12,677 nucleotides of DNA from Chloroflexota bacterium (GCA_027624995.1 JAQBTI010000038.1:1-12677), one strand, 5' to 3'; counted from the stretch's first letter, positions 1 through 7,874 are shown. The notes: generated from the sequence alone by a model not told the origin. Numbers and translations: made by a program.

Positions 1-747
1 ACCCCTCTGCCAAAAAAAGAACCCACGTACTCCGGCCCCATCGTGGTGGCCAGAGACGAGGGTATCGTCGAGGAGCACCCTTACGGCAAATATGTAAAAC
101 TCCTGTGTGACGAGACCGTTGGGGACGATACGTTCACGCTGGCCGAGCGTATCTACGAGCCGGGCCGAGAGTCCCTGGTAGTGGAAAAGCACGATAGCGA
201 GGCCGTCCACATTCTCGAGGGCCAGGGGACCTACGAGGCCTGGCCTACCAACGTTCCAGATGACCGGCCGATCTCGGCGCCCCTTCAGCCCGGCATGGAG
301 ATCATCACCGGCCAGTTCGTAAGGCACCGCATCCGCAATACCGGCGCCTCTCCACTCGTCGCGGTGGTAACCGAGTGCCACGTCGACTTTCCGGCCTACC
401 CTCACAACTACCCGGCCATATTTCAGCCCGGCAAGGGGAACGACATCCATCAGCACGACAACCGGGTCGAGGGCTTCTACGTAGTCCAGGGCCCCGGCGC
501 GGTCGTCATCGCCGACCCCGACAACACCAGTACCAGCGAGATGATGGTGCCGGAGCGCGGAGCCGCCTATCAGCCTATGTACGTCTACCACCGGCAGTTC
601 AACCCTGAGCCCGCCGGCGAGCCGTGCTACTGGATTCACAGCATGGTTGTCTATACCCACAGGGGCAGCCGCATGCCCCAGGTGCACATCCGCCAGCATG
701 AGCTGGACGGGAAGACGCCGCTGTGGGAGACGGATTCCCACCTTTAG
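1..747 (+). CDS. Bicupin protein, 5' end probably cut by window edge
   Basis: The first possible start is GTG at 43 (234 residues), but the frame stays open upstream to base 1 and encodes 14 more residues, so the true start probably lies outside the window. Numbering from the GTG, there are two cupin domains, at about residues 35-110 and 125-205. The C-terminal domain has an intact metal site: HxHx4E at H136, H138 and E143, and motif 2 with H183 and N187. The N-terminal domain keeps the LEGQG turn and a motif-2 H95/N99, but where HxH is expected it reads V-x-K, so it probably does not bind metal in the usual way. Bicupins include ring-cleaving dioxygenases, isomerases and sugar or oxalate enzymes, and nothing here selects one. 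It ends 18 bases before the NHL pair, so it is probably co-transcribed with it. The cupin fold is secure; the reaction is unknown. Confidence 0.85.
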   Translation, partial: TPLPKKEPTYSGPIVVARDEGIVEEHPYGKYVKLLCDETVGDDTFTLAERIYEPGRESLVVEKHDSEAVHILEGQGTYEAWPTNVPDDRPISAPLQPGMEIITGQFVRHRIRNTGASPLVAVVTECHVDFPAYPHNYPAIFQPGKGNDIHQHDNRVEGFYVVQGPGAVVIADPDNTSTSEMMVPERGAAYQPMYVYHRQFNPEPAGEPCYWIHSMVVYTHRGSRMPQVHIRQHELDGKTPLWETDSHL

Positions 748-765
748 ATCGAGCAGAGGCCAGAC

Positions 766-2883
766 ATGAGCATCGCCGAGGTTTTGAAAGACCTTCCTGA
801 AGGGCATATAGCCAGCATCGCTGGGGTCGGGTATCGCGACGGCATTCCAGCCAAGGAGGCCGACGCCGGCTGGCCCCTCGGCGTCGTCCGACGACCGGAC
901 GGCGACCTAATCGTGTGCGACTACATAGGCCATCGTCTCTGGCGGATCGACAGAGACGGGACTTTGCACACGTTCGCCGGGGACGGCATCCCCGGCTATT
1001 CAGGCGACGGCGGCCCGGCCATCGACGCACGCCTGGAGGGTCCCCACGACCTTACCCAGGACAAAGAGGGCAACCTCTACGTCAATGACCAAAACTGCAA
1101 CAATTACCGTCGCATCGACTACGAGACTGGCATCATCACGCACTTTGCCGGCTCGGGTAAGACCGGGCGTGGTGGCGACGGCGGACCGGCCGTCGATGCC
1201 GAGATGGATACCCACTGCGGCATCGCTGTCGCCGATAATGGCGACGTTTACATCTCCTCCGAGTGGTCGAACAACATCCGGCGAATAGATTCCAAGACAG
1301 GCGTAATCGAGCTGTTCGCCGGATACGATGCCCGACACTACCCTTCGGAGGTGGGAAACAGTAGGCCGTACGCTGGATCGGGCCTGAGCCTGGGCGGCTA
1401 CCACGGCGACGGCGGCCCCGCGAAAGACGCCGGTTTCTACCACCCTGAGCACTTGGCCTTCGACTCCAGGGGCGACCTGTATGTTTGTGACAACTCCAAC
1501 GACCGCATCCGCAAGATCGACATGCAGACCGGGACCATCACCACGGTTCTGGGCAACGGCCAGCGTGCGTCCAACGGTGACGGTGGGCCTGCGAACGAAG
1601 CCAGCGTGCTGATGCCGGACTCGATCTGCTTCGACGCCAACGACAATATGTACGTGGGCGAGAAGTACGGTCACCGAGTCCGCAAAGTGGACGGGAAGAC
1701 CGGTATAGTGACCACCCTCGTCGGCACGGGCTCGCCCGGCTATGGCGAGGAGGGACTCCACGGCTCCGAGACCAGGTGCAACTCGTGCGAATCGGGCATA
1801 TGGGCGGACCCGGATGGCACCGTATTCTGGGGCGACTGCTCCGGGCGTCTGCGCAGGTATGACGGCGAGACAGGTATCGTCACAACGGCTCTCGGTGGCA
1901 CCAGCGTCCACGACGGCGAGCCCGCGGACCAGGGATTTCTGTGCGGCCCCGCGGGCATCAACGTTGGACCGGATGGACACATCTACTTCGCCGACCAGTG
2001 GAACCAGCGCATCCGCGCCGTAGACTCGGCCACGGGCACAATCCGTACCGTGGCAGGCAGCGGGGTCCGGGCTTACGGCGGCGACAACGGCCCCGCAACG
2101 GATGCGTACCTGGGCAACCCTACCGACGCCTCGGTGGACTCTCAGGGGCGCGTCGTCTTCGCCGATCCTCGCGGCGGTCGTGTAAGAAGGGTCGACTCCG
2201 ACGGGGTCGTGCGCTGCCTCGCCGGAGCTGAAGACAAGTGGGACAGGGGCGACAATGGCCCTGCAGTCTCGGCCTGCCTTGTGGACGTCCGCTCCGTCGC
2301 GCACGGGCCCAACGACGACATCTACATCGGAGATGGCATCGGCCGAATCAGGAAGATTGATGCTATCTCCGGCATCATCACCACTGTGGCCGGTATTGGC
2401 TTGCGGGGGTACACAGGCGACGGTGGCCCGGCGACCAAGGCCCGCATCGGCACGGCCACAGGGATCCGGTTCTACGACGAAGGCAGCATGTATTTCGCGG
2501 ACTCGGCCGCCAACGTCGTGCGTAGGGTCGACACGACCGGCACGATCACTACGGTGGCAGGTACCGGCAAGGCGGGCTTCTCGCCAGATGGAACGCCTGC
2601 GATGCAGGCCGCCCTGGATAGTCCACGTGGCCTCGCCCTAGGCCCTGGCGGCGAGATATACATCTGCGACTCCGGCAATAACCGCGTGCGGCGTATCGCC
2701 GCCGACGGGACATTGCAGACCATAGCTGGCGGGGACACTCCGGGCGATTTCGGCGACGGTGGCCCTGCAACCCAGGCTGGGCTGAACGGCCCCCAGGGAA
2801 TCTGCCTGTACGGCGACGACGTCCTACTGATCAGCGACCACGTCAATAACCGCGTTAAGGCAGTTAAGCTGGCCGCTTCGTGA
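766..2883 (+). CDS. 12-blade NHL-repeat beta-propeller protein, copy 1
   Basis: This 705-residue protein is almost entirely NHL-type repeats of about 55 residues, with the pattern GDGGPAxxAxLxxPxGxxxDxxGxxYxxDxxNxRIRxxDxxTGxIxTVAG. I count twelve, starting near residues 30, 80, 137, 213, 270, 327, 384, 438, 494, 550, 606 and 662. The last repeat lacks its closing strand. Residues 14-20 (HIASIAG) match that strand (TITTVAG), as in velcro closure of a propeller. A loop of about 25 residues (186-212) separates blades 3 and 4. Blade 6 has C338, C341 and C358. There is no signal peptide or membrane segment, so a cytoplasmic location is inferred. NHL propellers serve as lyases, lactonase-like enzymes or binding scaffolds, and this one cannot be assigned. 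The ATG at 766 follows AGAGG (755-759) by six bases. The gene overlaps its paralogue by four bases. Confidence 0.9.
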   Translation: MSIAEVLKDLPEGHIASIAGVGYRDGIPAKEADAGWPLGVVRRPDGDLIVCDYIGHRLWRIDRDGTLHTFAGDGIPGYSGDGGPAIDARLEGPHDLTQDKEGNLYVNDQNCNNYRRIDYETGIITHFAGSGKTGRGGDGGPAVDAEMDTHCGIAVADNGDVYISSEWSNNIRRIDSKTGVIELFAGYDARHYPSEVGNSRPYAGSGLSLGGYHGDGGPAKDAGFYHPEHLAFDSRGDLYVCDNSNDRIRKIDMQTGTITTVLGNGQRASNGDGGPANEASVLMPDSICFDANDNMYVGEKYGHRVRKVDGKTGIVTTLVGTGSPGYGEEGLHGSETRCNSCESGIWADPDGTVFWGDCSGRLRRYDGETGIVTTALGGTSVHDGEPADQGFLCGPAGINVGPDGHIYFADQWNQRIRAVDSATGTIRTVAGSGVRAYGGDNGPATDAYLGNPTDASVDSQGRVVFADPRGGRVRRVDSDGVVRCLAGAEDKWDRGDNGPAVSACLVDVRSVAHGPNDDIYIGDGIGRIRKIDAISGIITTVAGIGLRGYTGDGGPATKARIGTATGIRFYDEGSMYFADSAANVVRRVDTTGTITTVAGTGKAGFSPDGTPAMQAALDSPRGLALGPGGEIYICDSGNNRVRRIAADGTLQTIAGGDTPGDFGDGGPATQAGLNGPQGICLYGDDVLLISDHVNNRVKAVKLAAS

Positions 2884-5021
2884 ACCTTATCCGACGGCTT
2901 GCGGCCATGAAGCCGGGCGCCATCGTCACCATCGCGGGCGCCAGCTACCGTGACGCAGTCCCGGCGAACGAAGCCGACGCGGGCTGGCCGCTGGGCATAG
3001 TCCGACGGCCCGATGGCGACCTTGTGGTGGCCGACTACAAGGCCCACCGCCTGTGGCGAATCGACGGCGACGGCATCCTGCATACACTCGCCGGCGATGG
3101 AGTCCCCGGCAATTCGGGCGACGGCGGGCCCGCCATAGATGCGAGGGTGTACGGTCCGCACGACGTTGCCCAGGATAGGCACGGCAACATCTACTTCTCC
3201 GATCTCTGGAACCACACCTATCGCCGCATCGATTTCGAGACGGGCATCATCACCCGAATTGCCGGCTCGGGAAGAGTCGGCCGCGGTGGCGAGGGTGGTC
3301 CGGCCCTCGAGGCCGAGTTCGATACAACCAGCGGTGTGGCCATCGATCACGACGGGAATGTCTACCTCTCGGGCGAGTGGGACAACAACATACGCCGCAT
3401 CGACGCCGAAACGGGCAACATCGAGCTCTTCGCCGGGCACAGTGCGCATCACTACCCTTCGGAGACATCAACTAGCAGACCCTTTACGGGGCGGCTGGAG
3501 GGTACGTCGTTCGGCTGGGAGGTCGGGCTGGGTCTCGGAGGCTACCACGGCGACGGCGGTCCGGCCCGCGAGGCTGGCTTCCACCACCCGGAGCACGTCG
3601 CCTTCGACTCGCGCGGCGACCTCTACGTCTGCGACAACTCCAACAACCGCATCCGAAAGATCGACATGCGGACCGGCGTCGTAACGACGGTACTCGGCAA
3701 CGGCCAGCCAGCCTCCAACGGAGACGGCGGCCCGGCCATCGAGGCGAGTACGCACATGCCGGACGCCCTCTGCCTGGACATCCACGACAACATCTACGTC
3801 GGTGAGAAGAACGGCTACCGAGTCCGAAAAATGGATGCAGCGACCGGCATCGTGACCACGCTGGTGGGCACGGGAGTGCCAGGCTTCGGCGAAGAAGGCC
3901 TCCCCGGCGCGGAGACCACCTGCAACTCGTGCGAGTCCGGCATCTGGGCCGATCCGGACGGCACGGTCCTGTGGAGCGACTGTTCAGGCCGCGTGCGGAA
4001 ATACGACGGCGTCACCGGTATCGTGACCACCGTCCTCGGAGGCACAGGAGTCCACGACGGCGAGATAGCGACCGAGGCCTTTTTGAGTGGGCCGGGCGGT
4101 ATCTCGATGGGCCCCGACGCCCACATCTACGTCGCCGACATCTGGAACCAGCGCATTCGCGCCATTGATCCTGTCACCGGTGACATTCGCACCGTGGCAG
4201 GCAACGGCACGAGGGCCCACGGTGGAGACGGCGGCCCTGCGATCGAGGCGTTACTGGGCAGTCCCCACGACATGTCGGTGGACTCGCTCGGCAGGGTAGT
4301 CATCGCCGACACTCGGCACGGGTATGTTCGCAGAGTTGACGAGGATGGGACCATCCGGACCTTGGCAGGGTGCGCACTTCGGGGAGACGGCGGCGACGGC
4401 GGTCCGGCCACCGGGGCGAGCCTACTCCATGTCCAGGCCGTTGCTCACGGGCCGGACGGCGACATCTACGTCGGCGATGCCATCGGGCGGATTCGCCGAA
4501 TCGACGATGAGACCGGGACCATCACAACGGTCGCGGGCACGGGAGTCCAGGGTTACACGGGCGACGGCGGGCCGGCCACCGAGGCAAGGATAGGCGCCCC
4601 GACCGCCATCAGGTTCGATGGGGACGGCAACCTGTACTTCTCGGATTCGGCCTACCACGTCGTGCGCAGGGTCGATGGGCAGGGTATGATCTCAACCGTA
4701 GCAGGCTCGGGAGAGCGGGGGTTTTCGGCCGACGGCACGTTGGCGACACAGGCCCGCCTTGACCAACCCTGGGGCCTGGCCGTCAGCCGCGAGGGCGTCG
4801 TGTACGTCTCCGACTCGCGAAATAACCGAGTGCGACGGATCACCCCCGGAGGCGCTCTGGAAACCGTCGCCGGTGGCGATATTCCGGGAGATACCGGCGA
4901 CGACAGCCCTGCCACCGAGGCCGGGCTCAACGAGCCCCACGGCCTCTGCCTCTACGGGGACGACATCCTGCTCATCAGCGACCACCACAATAGCCGGATC
5001 AAGGCCGTCAAACTCAGATAG
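2880..5021 (+). CDS. 12-blade NHL-repeat beta-propeller protein, copy 2
   Basis: This 713-residue protein is a tandem paralogue of the preceding gene. The two align end to end with one internal gap: ten extra residues here within 205-216, in the loop between blades 3 and 4. Their C-terminal tails also differ by two residues. By eye, 37 of the first 60 positions are identical, as are 49 of 60 in the block starting at residue 241 here. The GTG start at 2880 is preferred over the ATG at 2907 because it puts the first IAG motif at residues 18-20, as in copy 1, and gives a GTGA stop/start overlap that suggests translational coupling. All twelve blades, the N-terminal closing strand (AIVTIAG) and the blade-6 cysteines (C348, C351, C368) are conserved. 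No signal peptide is visible. The pair may form a heteromer or divide related substrates, but this is inference. The biochemical role is unknown. Confidence 0.9.
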   Translation: MNLIRRLAAMKPGAIVTIAGASYRDAVPANEADAGWPLGIVRRPDGDLVVADYKAHRLWRIDGDGILHTLAGDGVPGNSGDGGPAIDARVYGPHDVAQDRHGNIYFSDLWNHTYRRIDFETGIITRIAGSGRVGRGGEGGPALEAEFDTTSGVAIDHDGNVYLSGEWDNNIRRIDAETGNIELFAGHSAHHYPSETSTSRPFTGRLEGTSFGWEVGLGLGGYHGDGGPAREAGFHHPEHVAFDSRGDLYVCDNSNNRIRKIDMRTGVVTTVLGNGQPASNGDGGPAIEASTHMPDALCLDIHDNIYVGEKNGYRVRKMDAATGIVTTLVGTGVPGFGEEGLPGAETTCNSCESGIWADPDGTVLWSDCSGRVRKYDGVTGIVTTVLGGTGVHDGEIATEAFLSGPGGISMGPDAHIYVADIWNQRIRAIDPVTGDIRTVAGNGTRAHGGDGGPAIEALLGSPHDMSVDSLGRVVIADTRHGYVRRVDEDGTIRTLAGCALRGDGGDGGPATGASLLHVQAVAHGPDGDIYVGDAIGRIRRIDDETGTITTVAGTGVQGYTGDGGPATEARIGAPTAIRFDGDGNLYFSDSAYHVVRRVDGQGMISTVAGSGERGFSADGTLATQARLDQPWGLAVSREGVVYVSDSRNNRVRRITPGGALETVAGGDIPGDTGDDSPATEAGLNEPHGLCLYGDDILLISDHHNSRIKAVKLR

Positions 5022-5098
5022 CACTCGCGCTGTAAGGGTTCGAGTTTCTGATAGGCTAACGGTACCCGAAGAACGACCCCACTATAGGAGACTGAAGA

Positions 5099-5866
5099 AT
5101 GCCTCAGGTTGAATACGAAGTCAGAGACAGAATCGCCTACATCACCATGAACCGGCCCGAGAAACTCAATGCGATGACTCACGAGATGCTCCGGGGTCTG
5201 TGGGACGCCTTTACGAAGGTGCGCGACGATGATGAGGTCTGGCTGGGCATCGTCACAGGCGAGGGTAGGGCCTTCTCCGTCGGACACGACCTGGTGGAGA
5301 TGAGCACCGGCGGCAAGATGGCCGATACTCCCGGCTCCACCGACGAGCTCTACCTGTTCATGGCGACCCAGGTTTGGAAGCCGATAATAGCGGCCGTCAA
5401 TGGCATCTGCCTGGCGCAAGGGGCCGGCGTGGCCCTGGGTGCGGACATCCGGGTCGTCGCCGACAACGTGCAGTTCGGCTGGCCCCAGGTCAAGCGGGGG
5501 ATCTCCTCCATCAGCGGCCCGGTGATCCTGAGCCAGCGCGTTCCGATAGGAAAGGCCCTGGAGATTCTCCTCACCGGCGAATTCATCAGTGCCCAAGAGG
5601 CGCTGGAGCTCGGACTCGTGAACTACGTCGTACCGGCGGCCGATGTCATGCCGAAGGCTGAGGAGCTGGCGTCGAAGATCCTCGCCAACGCCCCCCTGGC
5701 CGTGCGTGGCATGAAGGAGGCGGCCGTCCGAGGTCTGGACCTGCCGCTGCGCGACCGGCTGGAGGTAGCCACGAATATCTACGACCGCCTTCAGGACACC
5801 GAGGATGCGGCGGAAGGCCTGGCGGCCTTCAACGAAAAACGCCCGACCGTCTTCCGAGGGCGTTAG
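5099..5866 (+). CDS. Enoyl-CoA hydratase/isomerase (crotonase) family protein
   Basis: The 255-residue length is typical of crotonases. Family marks are NRPEKLNAM at 18-26, the first oxyanion-hole segment AFSVGHD at 58-64, AAVNG at 98-102, FGWPQ at 126-130 and LTGEFISAQEALELGLVN at 158-175, so it should bind an acyl-CoA. Compared with rat mitochondrial enoyl-CoA hydratase, whose catalytic residues are E144 and E164, the aligned positions are G110 and Q130. The usual GGG before E144 reads AQG (106-108). Simple hydration of a trans-2-enoyl-CoA is therefore unlikely. Other crotonase-fold chemistry (isomerase, decarboxylase, C-C hydrolase, dehalogenase type) is more plausible, but none is identified. 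The ATG follows AGGAG (5086-5090) by eight bases. The 77-base gap after the NHL genes holds no clear promoter. The CoA-ligase gene downstream supports a role in acyl-CoA metabolism. Confidence 0.92.
   Translation: MPQVEYEVRDRIAYITMNRPEKLNAMTHEMLRGLWDAFTKVRDDDEVWLGIVTGEGRAFSVGHDLVEMSTGGKMADTPGSTDELYLFMATQVWKPIIAAVNGICLAQGAGVALGADIRVVADNVQFGWPQVKRGISSISGPVILSQRVPIGKALEILLTGEFISAQEALELGLVNYVVPAADVMPKAEELASKILANAPLAVRGMKEAAVRGLDLPLRDRLEVATNIYDRLQDTEDAAEGLAAFNEKRPTVFRGR
5838..5864 (+). terminator. Weak inverted repeat at the end of the crotonase gene
   Basis: AACGCCC (5838-5844) pairs perfectly with GGGCGTT (5858-5864) across a 13-base loop and ends against the TAG stop. A run of five T lies about 18 bases further on (near 5883-5887), too far for a classical intrinsic terminator. 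It may slow transcription or protect an mRNA 3' end. Chance pairing in GC-rich coding DNA is a real alternative. Confidence 0.25.
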
Positions 5867-5962
5867 ACTTCCGTCACTGCCCGGTTTTTGTGGAGGGGGC
5901 AACTCGGTAGGACACGCCCTCCCTGCCCGGCTGTTGCGCCCTGGGCCCGCCCCACATATCAT

Positions 5963-5966
5963 GAGG
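5963..5966 (+). promoter_or_regulatory. Shine-Dalgarno GAGG fixing the CoA-ligase start
   Basis: GAGG lies nine bases before the ATG at 5976. The in-frame ATG at 5961 has no comparable site upstream, and the longer open frame back to 5805 would overlap the crotonase gene and encode non-family sequence. This supports 5976 as the start. Confidence 0.5.
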
Positions 5967-5975
5967 CCTCCCCCC

Positions 5976-7373
5976 ATGAGCACTCGCCAGGCAACCGACG
6001 ATCGCAAAACCCCTCCCTCGGCCGAGGAGAACATCGCCCGGCTCAGGGAACGACAGAACGTCTACCTGCCGAAGATGATGCGGCTCTGCGCCGCGGGCCA
6101 CCCCTACTATGGGCCGCTGATGAAGAAGCTGGGACTCACCCCCGACGATTTCCGGACCGTCGAGGACCTGCGCAAGCTTCCCCCGTTGCCCAAAAAGGAG
6201 TATGCCAACGACCCGGAGGCGTTCAGGCTGGACCTCGAAGGCGTGCCCGGCCTCGCTCCCGAAGAGACCACGCTGGCCGACATAGTCTATACCGCGGGCT
6301 CCACCAGCAAGCCTGCCCCGTTCTACGACACGGTCCACGACCGGTTCGCGCGTGTTCAGCTCATGGCGCGCGCGGCCGCGATCGCTGGAGTGGGGCCCGA
6401 CGACACCGTAATGAACATCTTCCCGCTCTCGTCGATCCCGCACCAGGGCTTCTTGAGTGCATCGTGGGGCGCAATGGCGTCCGGCGCCAAGCTCCTGACA
6501 GGACTCACGGGGCGGCCCTATCCAGATATTCCGGTCCACAAGAGGATGGACGAGGCCATAGACATCGCCGAAAGCCAGAGGGCGACGGTCCTCTGGGGCA
6601 TCACGGCCTATGTTCGAAGGTTCGTGATGCGCGCCCAGGAGCTTGGCAAAGACCTCAGCTCCGTCCGTCTGGCGATGGTCATGGGCGAGCCCTGTCCGCC
6701 GTTCATGCGCGAGGACATCCGCTCCAGGCTCATGGCGATGGGTAGCGAAGCGCCCACCACCAACAACGGGTACGGACTGACCGAGACCCAGGGTCCGGCG
6801 ATGGAGTGTGTGGAGCTCGGCGGGATGCACCAGCCGTCCCCGGAGCAGTTCTTGTTCGAGGTCATCGACCGCGACACCGGCGAGCCACTGCCCGACGGTG
6901 AGCCGGGCATGATGCTCGTCAGCCACCTCAACCGGCGTGGGACAGTGTTGCTGAGGTACGTCGGCGGCGATGTCGTGACGTTGACCCACGAGACGTGCCC
7001 TCACTGCGGACGCACCGAGCCCAGGTTTCTCGGCAGCCCGCGCCGCGCCGACGGGTTCACAAAAGTTAAGGGGACTCTGATCAACCTCGGTTCTCTGCAA
7101 GATGAGCTTGCTGCCCTGCTTCGCCGGGGAGTCACCGAATACCAGATCGTATTGACGACAGAGGACCGCTCCGACCCCTTTTCGCAGGATGCCATGCTCC
7201 TCAAGGTCGCATGCGCTTCTGAGGACCAGGAACGCGTCGGACAAGAAGCAAAGGCCGTGGTCAGGAGTGCGATGGAGATCACGCCAGAGATCGAGTACCT
7301 CCCGGCTGACGGCTTCGGCGAGATCGCCGGCGGCTACAAGTTCAAACGCGTCATCGACGAGCGCGGTAGGTAG
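5976..7373 (+). CDS. Phenylacetate-CoA ligase-like (PaaK-type) acyl-adenylating enzyme
   Basis: This 465-residue protein belongs to the ANL superfamily and most resembles the PaaK/COG1541 branch. These enzymes activate a carboxylic acid with ATP to an acyl-adenylate and transfer it to CoA. Visible motifs are the phosphate-binding loop YTAGSTSKP (105-113; the family usually reads ..GTTGKP, so S replaces the second G), the A5 motif YGLTE (266-270), the GD of the A7-like region (331-332), a CPHCGR cysteine pair (C341, C344) typical of PaaK relatives, the hinge/A8 region GSPRRADGFTKVKG (353-366), and a C-terminal GGYKFKR (452-458) whose lysine is the likely A10 residue. The length is close to the usual 430-450. 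The substrate could be an aryl, cyclic or other acid and cannot be read from sequence. It lies between the crotonase-fold gene and the hotdog pair, so it probably supplies their CoA thioester. Confidence 0.88.
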   Translation: MSTRQATDDRKTPPSAEENIARLRERQNVYLPKMMRLCAAGHPYYGPLMKKLGLTPDDFRTVEDLRKLPPLPKKEYANDPEAFRLDLEGVPGLAPEETTLADIVYTAGSTSKPAPFYDTVHDRFARVQLMARAAAIAGVGPDDTVMNIFPLSSIPHQGFLSASWGAMASGAKLLTGLTGRPYPDIPVHKRMDEAIDIAESQRATVLWGITAYVRRFVMRAQELGKDLSSVRLAMVMGEPCPPFMREDIRSRLMAMGSEAPTTNNGYGLTETQGPAMECVELGGMHQPSPEQFLFEVIDRDTGEPLPDGEPGMMLVSHLNRRGTVLLRYVGGDVVTLTHETCPHCGRTEPRFLGSPRRADGFTKVKGTLINLGSLQDELAALLRRGVTEYQIVLTTEDRSDPFSQDAMLLKVACASEDQERVGQEAKAVVRSAMEITPEIEYLPADGFGEIAGGYKFKRVIDERGR

Positions 7374-7386
7374 CCGTGCACCGTAG

Positions 7387-7408
7387 GGGTAGACCCCCGT
7401 GTCTACCC
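7387..7408. repeat. Intergenic hairpin GGGTAGAC/GTCTACCC
   Basis: A perfect 8-bp stem, GGGTAGAC (7387-7394) with GTCTACCC (7401-7408), closes a 6-base loop in the 54-base gap between the ligase and hotdog genes. It is preceded by CGTAGGGG, the same 8-mer that opens the inverted-repeat segment at 11561, so both may belong to one dispersed palindrome family. It ends just before the GGAAGGGA ribosome-binding region of the next gene and could affect its translation. There is no T-run. Confidence 0.6.
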
Positions 7409-7427
7409 GGGGAAGGGAACGCCTGAA

Positions 7428-7871
7428 ATGGCCAAAACGACCGACCTATTACAGCCGGGGGATGAGCAAGAACCACTGGAGTTCCTGGTGACTCGGGAGT
7501 TCAACGAGAACTACCTGCACGCCATCGAGGACTTTCACCCGAGGTATCAAGAGTCGACCGATGGCGGTGCGCCTCTGGTCCATACCGGCCTGCTGATCAA
7601 CTACAGCAACCTCACGAGGAGCCCTTCGTTCCGCCTCCCCGATGGAGTCTCCGCGATCCACACCCACGAGGATGTCAGGTTCGTCGGTCTCGGCCGGGTG
7701 GGCGAGACCTTTCGCGTATCCTGGAAGGTGACGGACCGCTATGAACGGCGTGCCCGCCCATATCAGATCATGGAGACGCTGCTCACGGGCCCCGGAGGGA
7801 CCCCGGTCCTTCGCCGCACCAGCACCAACACCTTCACCGGCGGGCCCTATCCGGGAATTGGGGCGGGGTAA
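7428..7871 (+). CDS. Hotdog-fold protein, FAS1-like/MaoC-type dehydratase half
   Basis: This 147-residue protein matches the single-hotdog pattern of FAS1-like or MaoC-related dehydratase domains. It has VTREFNENYLHAIEDFHPRY near the N-terminus (21-40), GGAPLVHTGLL (46-56) over the central helix, then IHTHEDVRFVGLGRVGETF (77-95), the classical strand giving an H-x-H and the F-x-G-x-x-x-V-G-E/D-T signature, and the strand VSWKVTDRYERRARPYQIMETLL (97-119). In split or fused two-hotdog hydratases, one half binds the acyl chain and the other carries the catalytic Asp/His. This half lacks a D-x-N-P-x-H motif, so it probably plays the structural or substrate-binding role beside the next gene. The ATG follows AAGGG (7413-7417) by ten bases. 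The fold call is good; dehydratase activity is inferred. Confidence 0.75.
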   Translation: MAKTTDLLQPGDEQEPLEFLVTREFNENYLHAIEDFHPRYQESTDGGAPLVHTGLLINYSNLTRSPSFRLPDGVSAIHTHEDVRFVGLGRVGETFRVSWKVTDRYERRARPYQIMETLLTGPGGTPVLRRTSTNTFTGGPYPGIGAG

Positions 7872-7874
7872 CTG

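Noticed and set aside
1000..2304. 434-codon open frame on the minus strand inside NHL copy 1
   Set aside because: Low-complexity Val/Ala/Arg-rich translation mirroring the repeats; it lies opposite a clear NHL gene and is a GC-driven shadow. The same applies to 2472-3452 on the minus strand.
1008..2770. Regularly spaced GGCGACGGCGGCCC-like DNA repeats suggesting a CRISPR or satellite array
   Set aside because: They are in-frame codons for the GDGGPA motif of NHL blades, about 165 bp apart with diverged copies; the spacers are protein-coding.
5022..5098. Possible promoter (CACTATAGG, TGATAGGCTAAC) before the crotonase gene
   Set aside because: No convincing -35/-10 pair with correct spacing; cannot be told from chance without transcript-start data.
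5805..5975. Longer start for the CoA ligase at 5805 or 5961
   Set aside because: 5805 overlaps the crotonase gene and adds Arg/Pro-rich non-family sequence. 5961 lacks a ribosome-binding site, whereas 5976 has GAGG at nine bases.
5874..7244. 456-codon minus-strand open frame opposite the CoA ligase
   Set aside because: No family motifs, and the plus strand carries a complete ANL enzyme. The 4952-6034 minus frame opposite the crotonase is rejected for the same reason.
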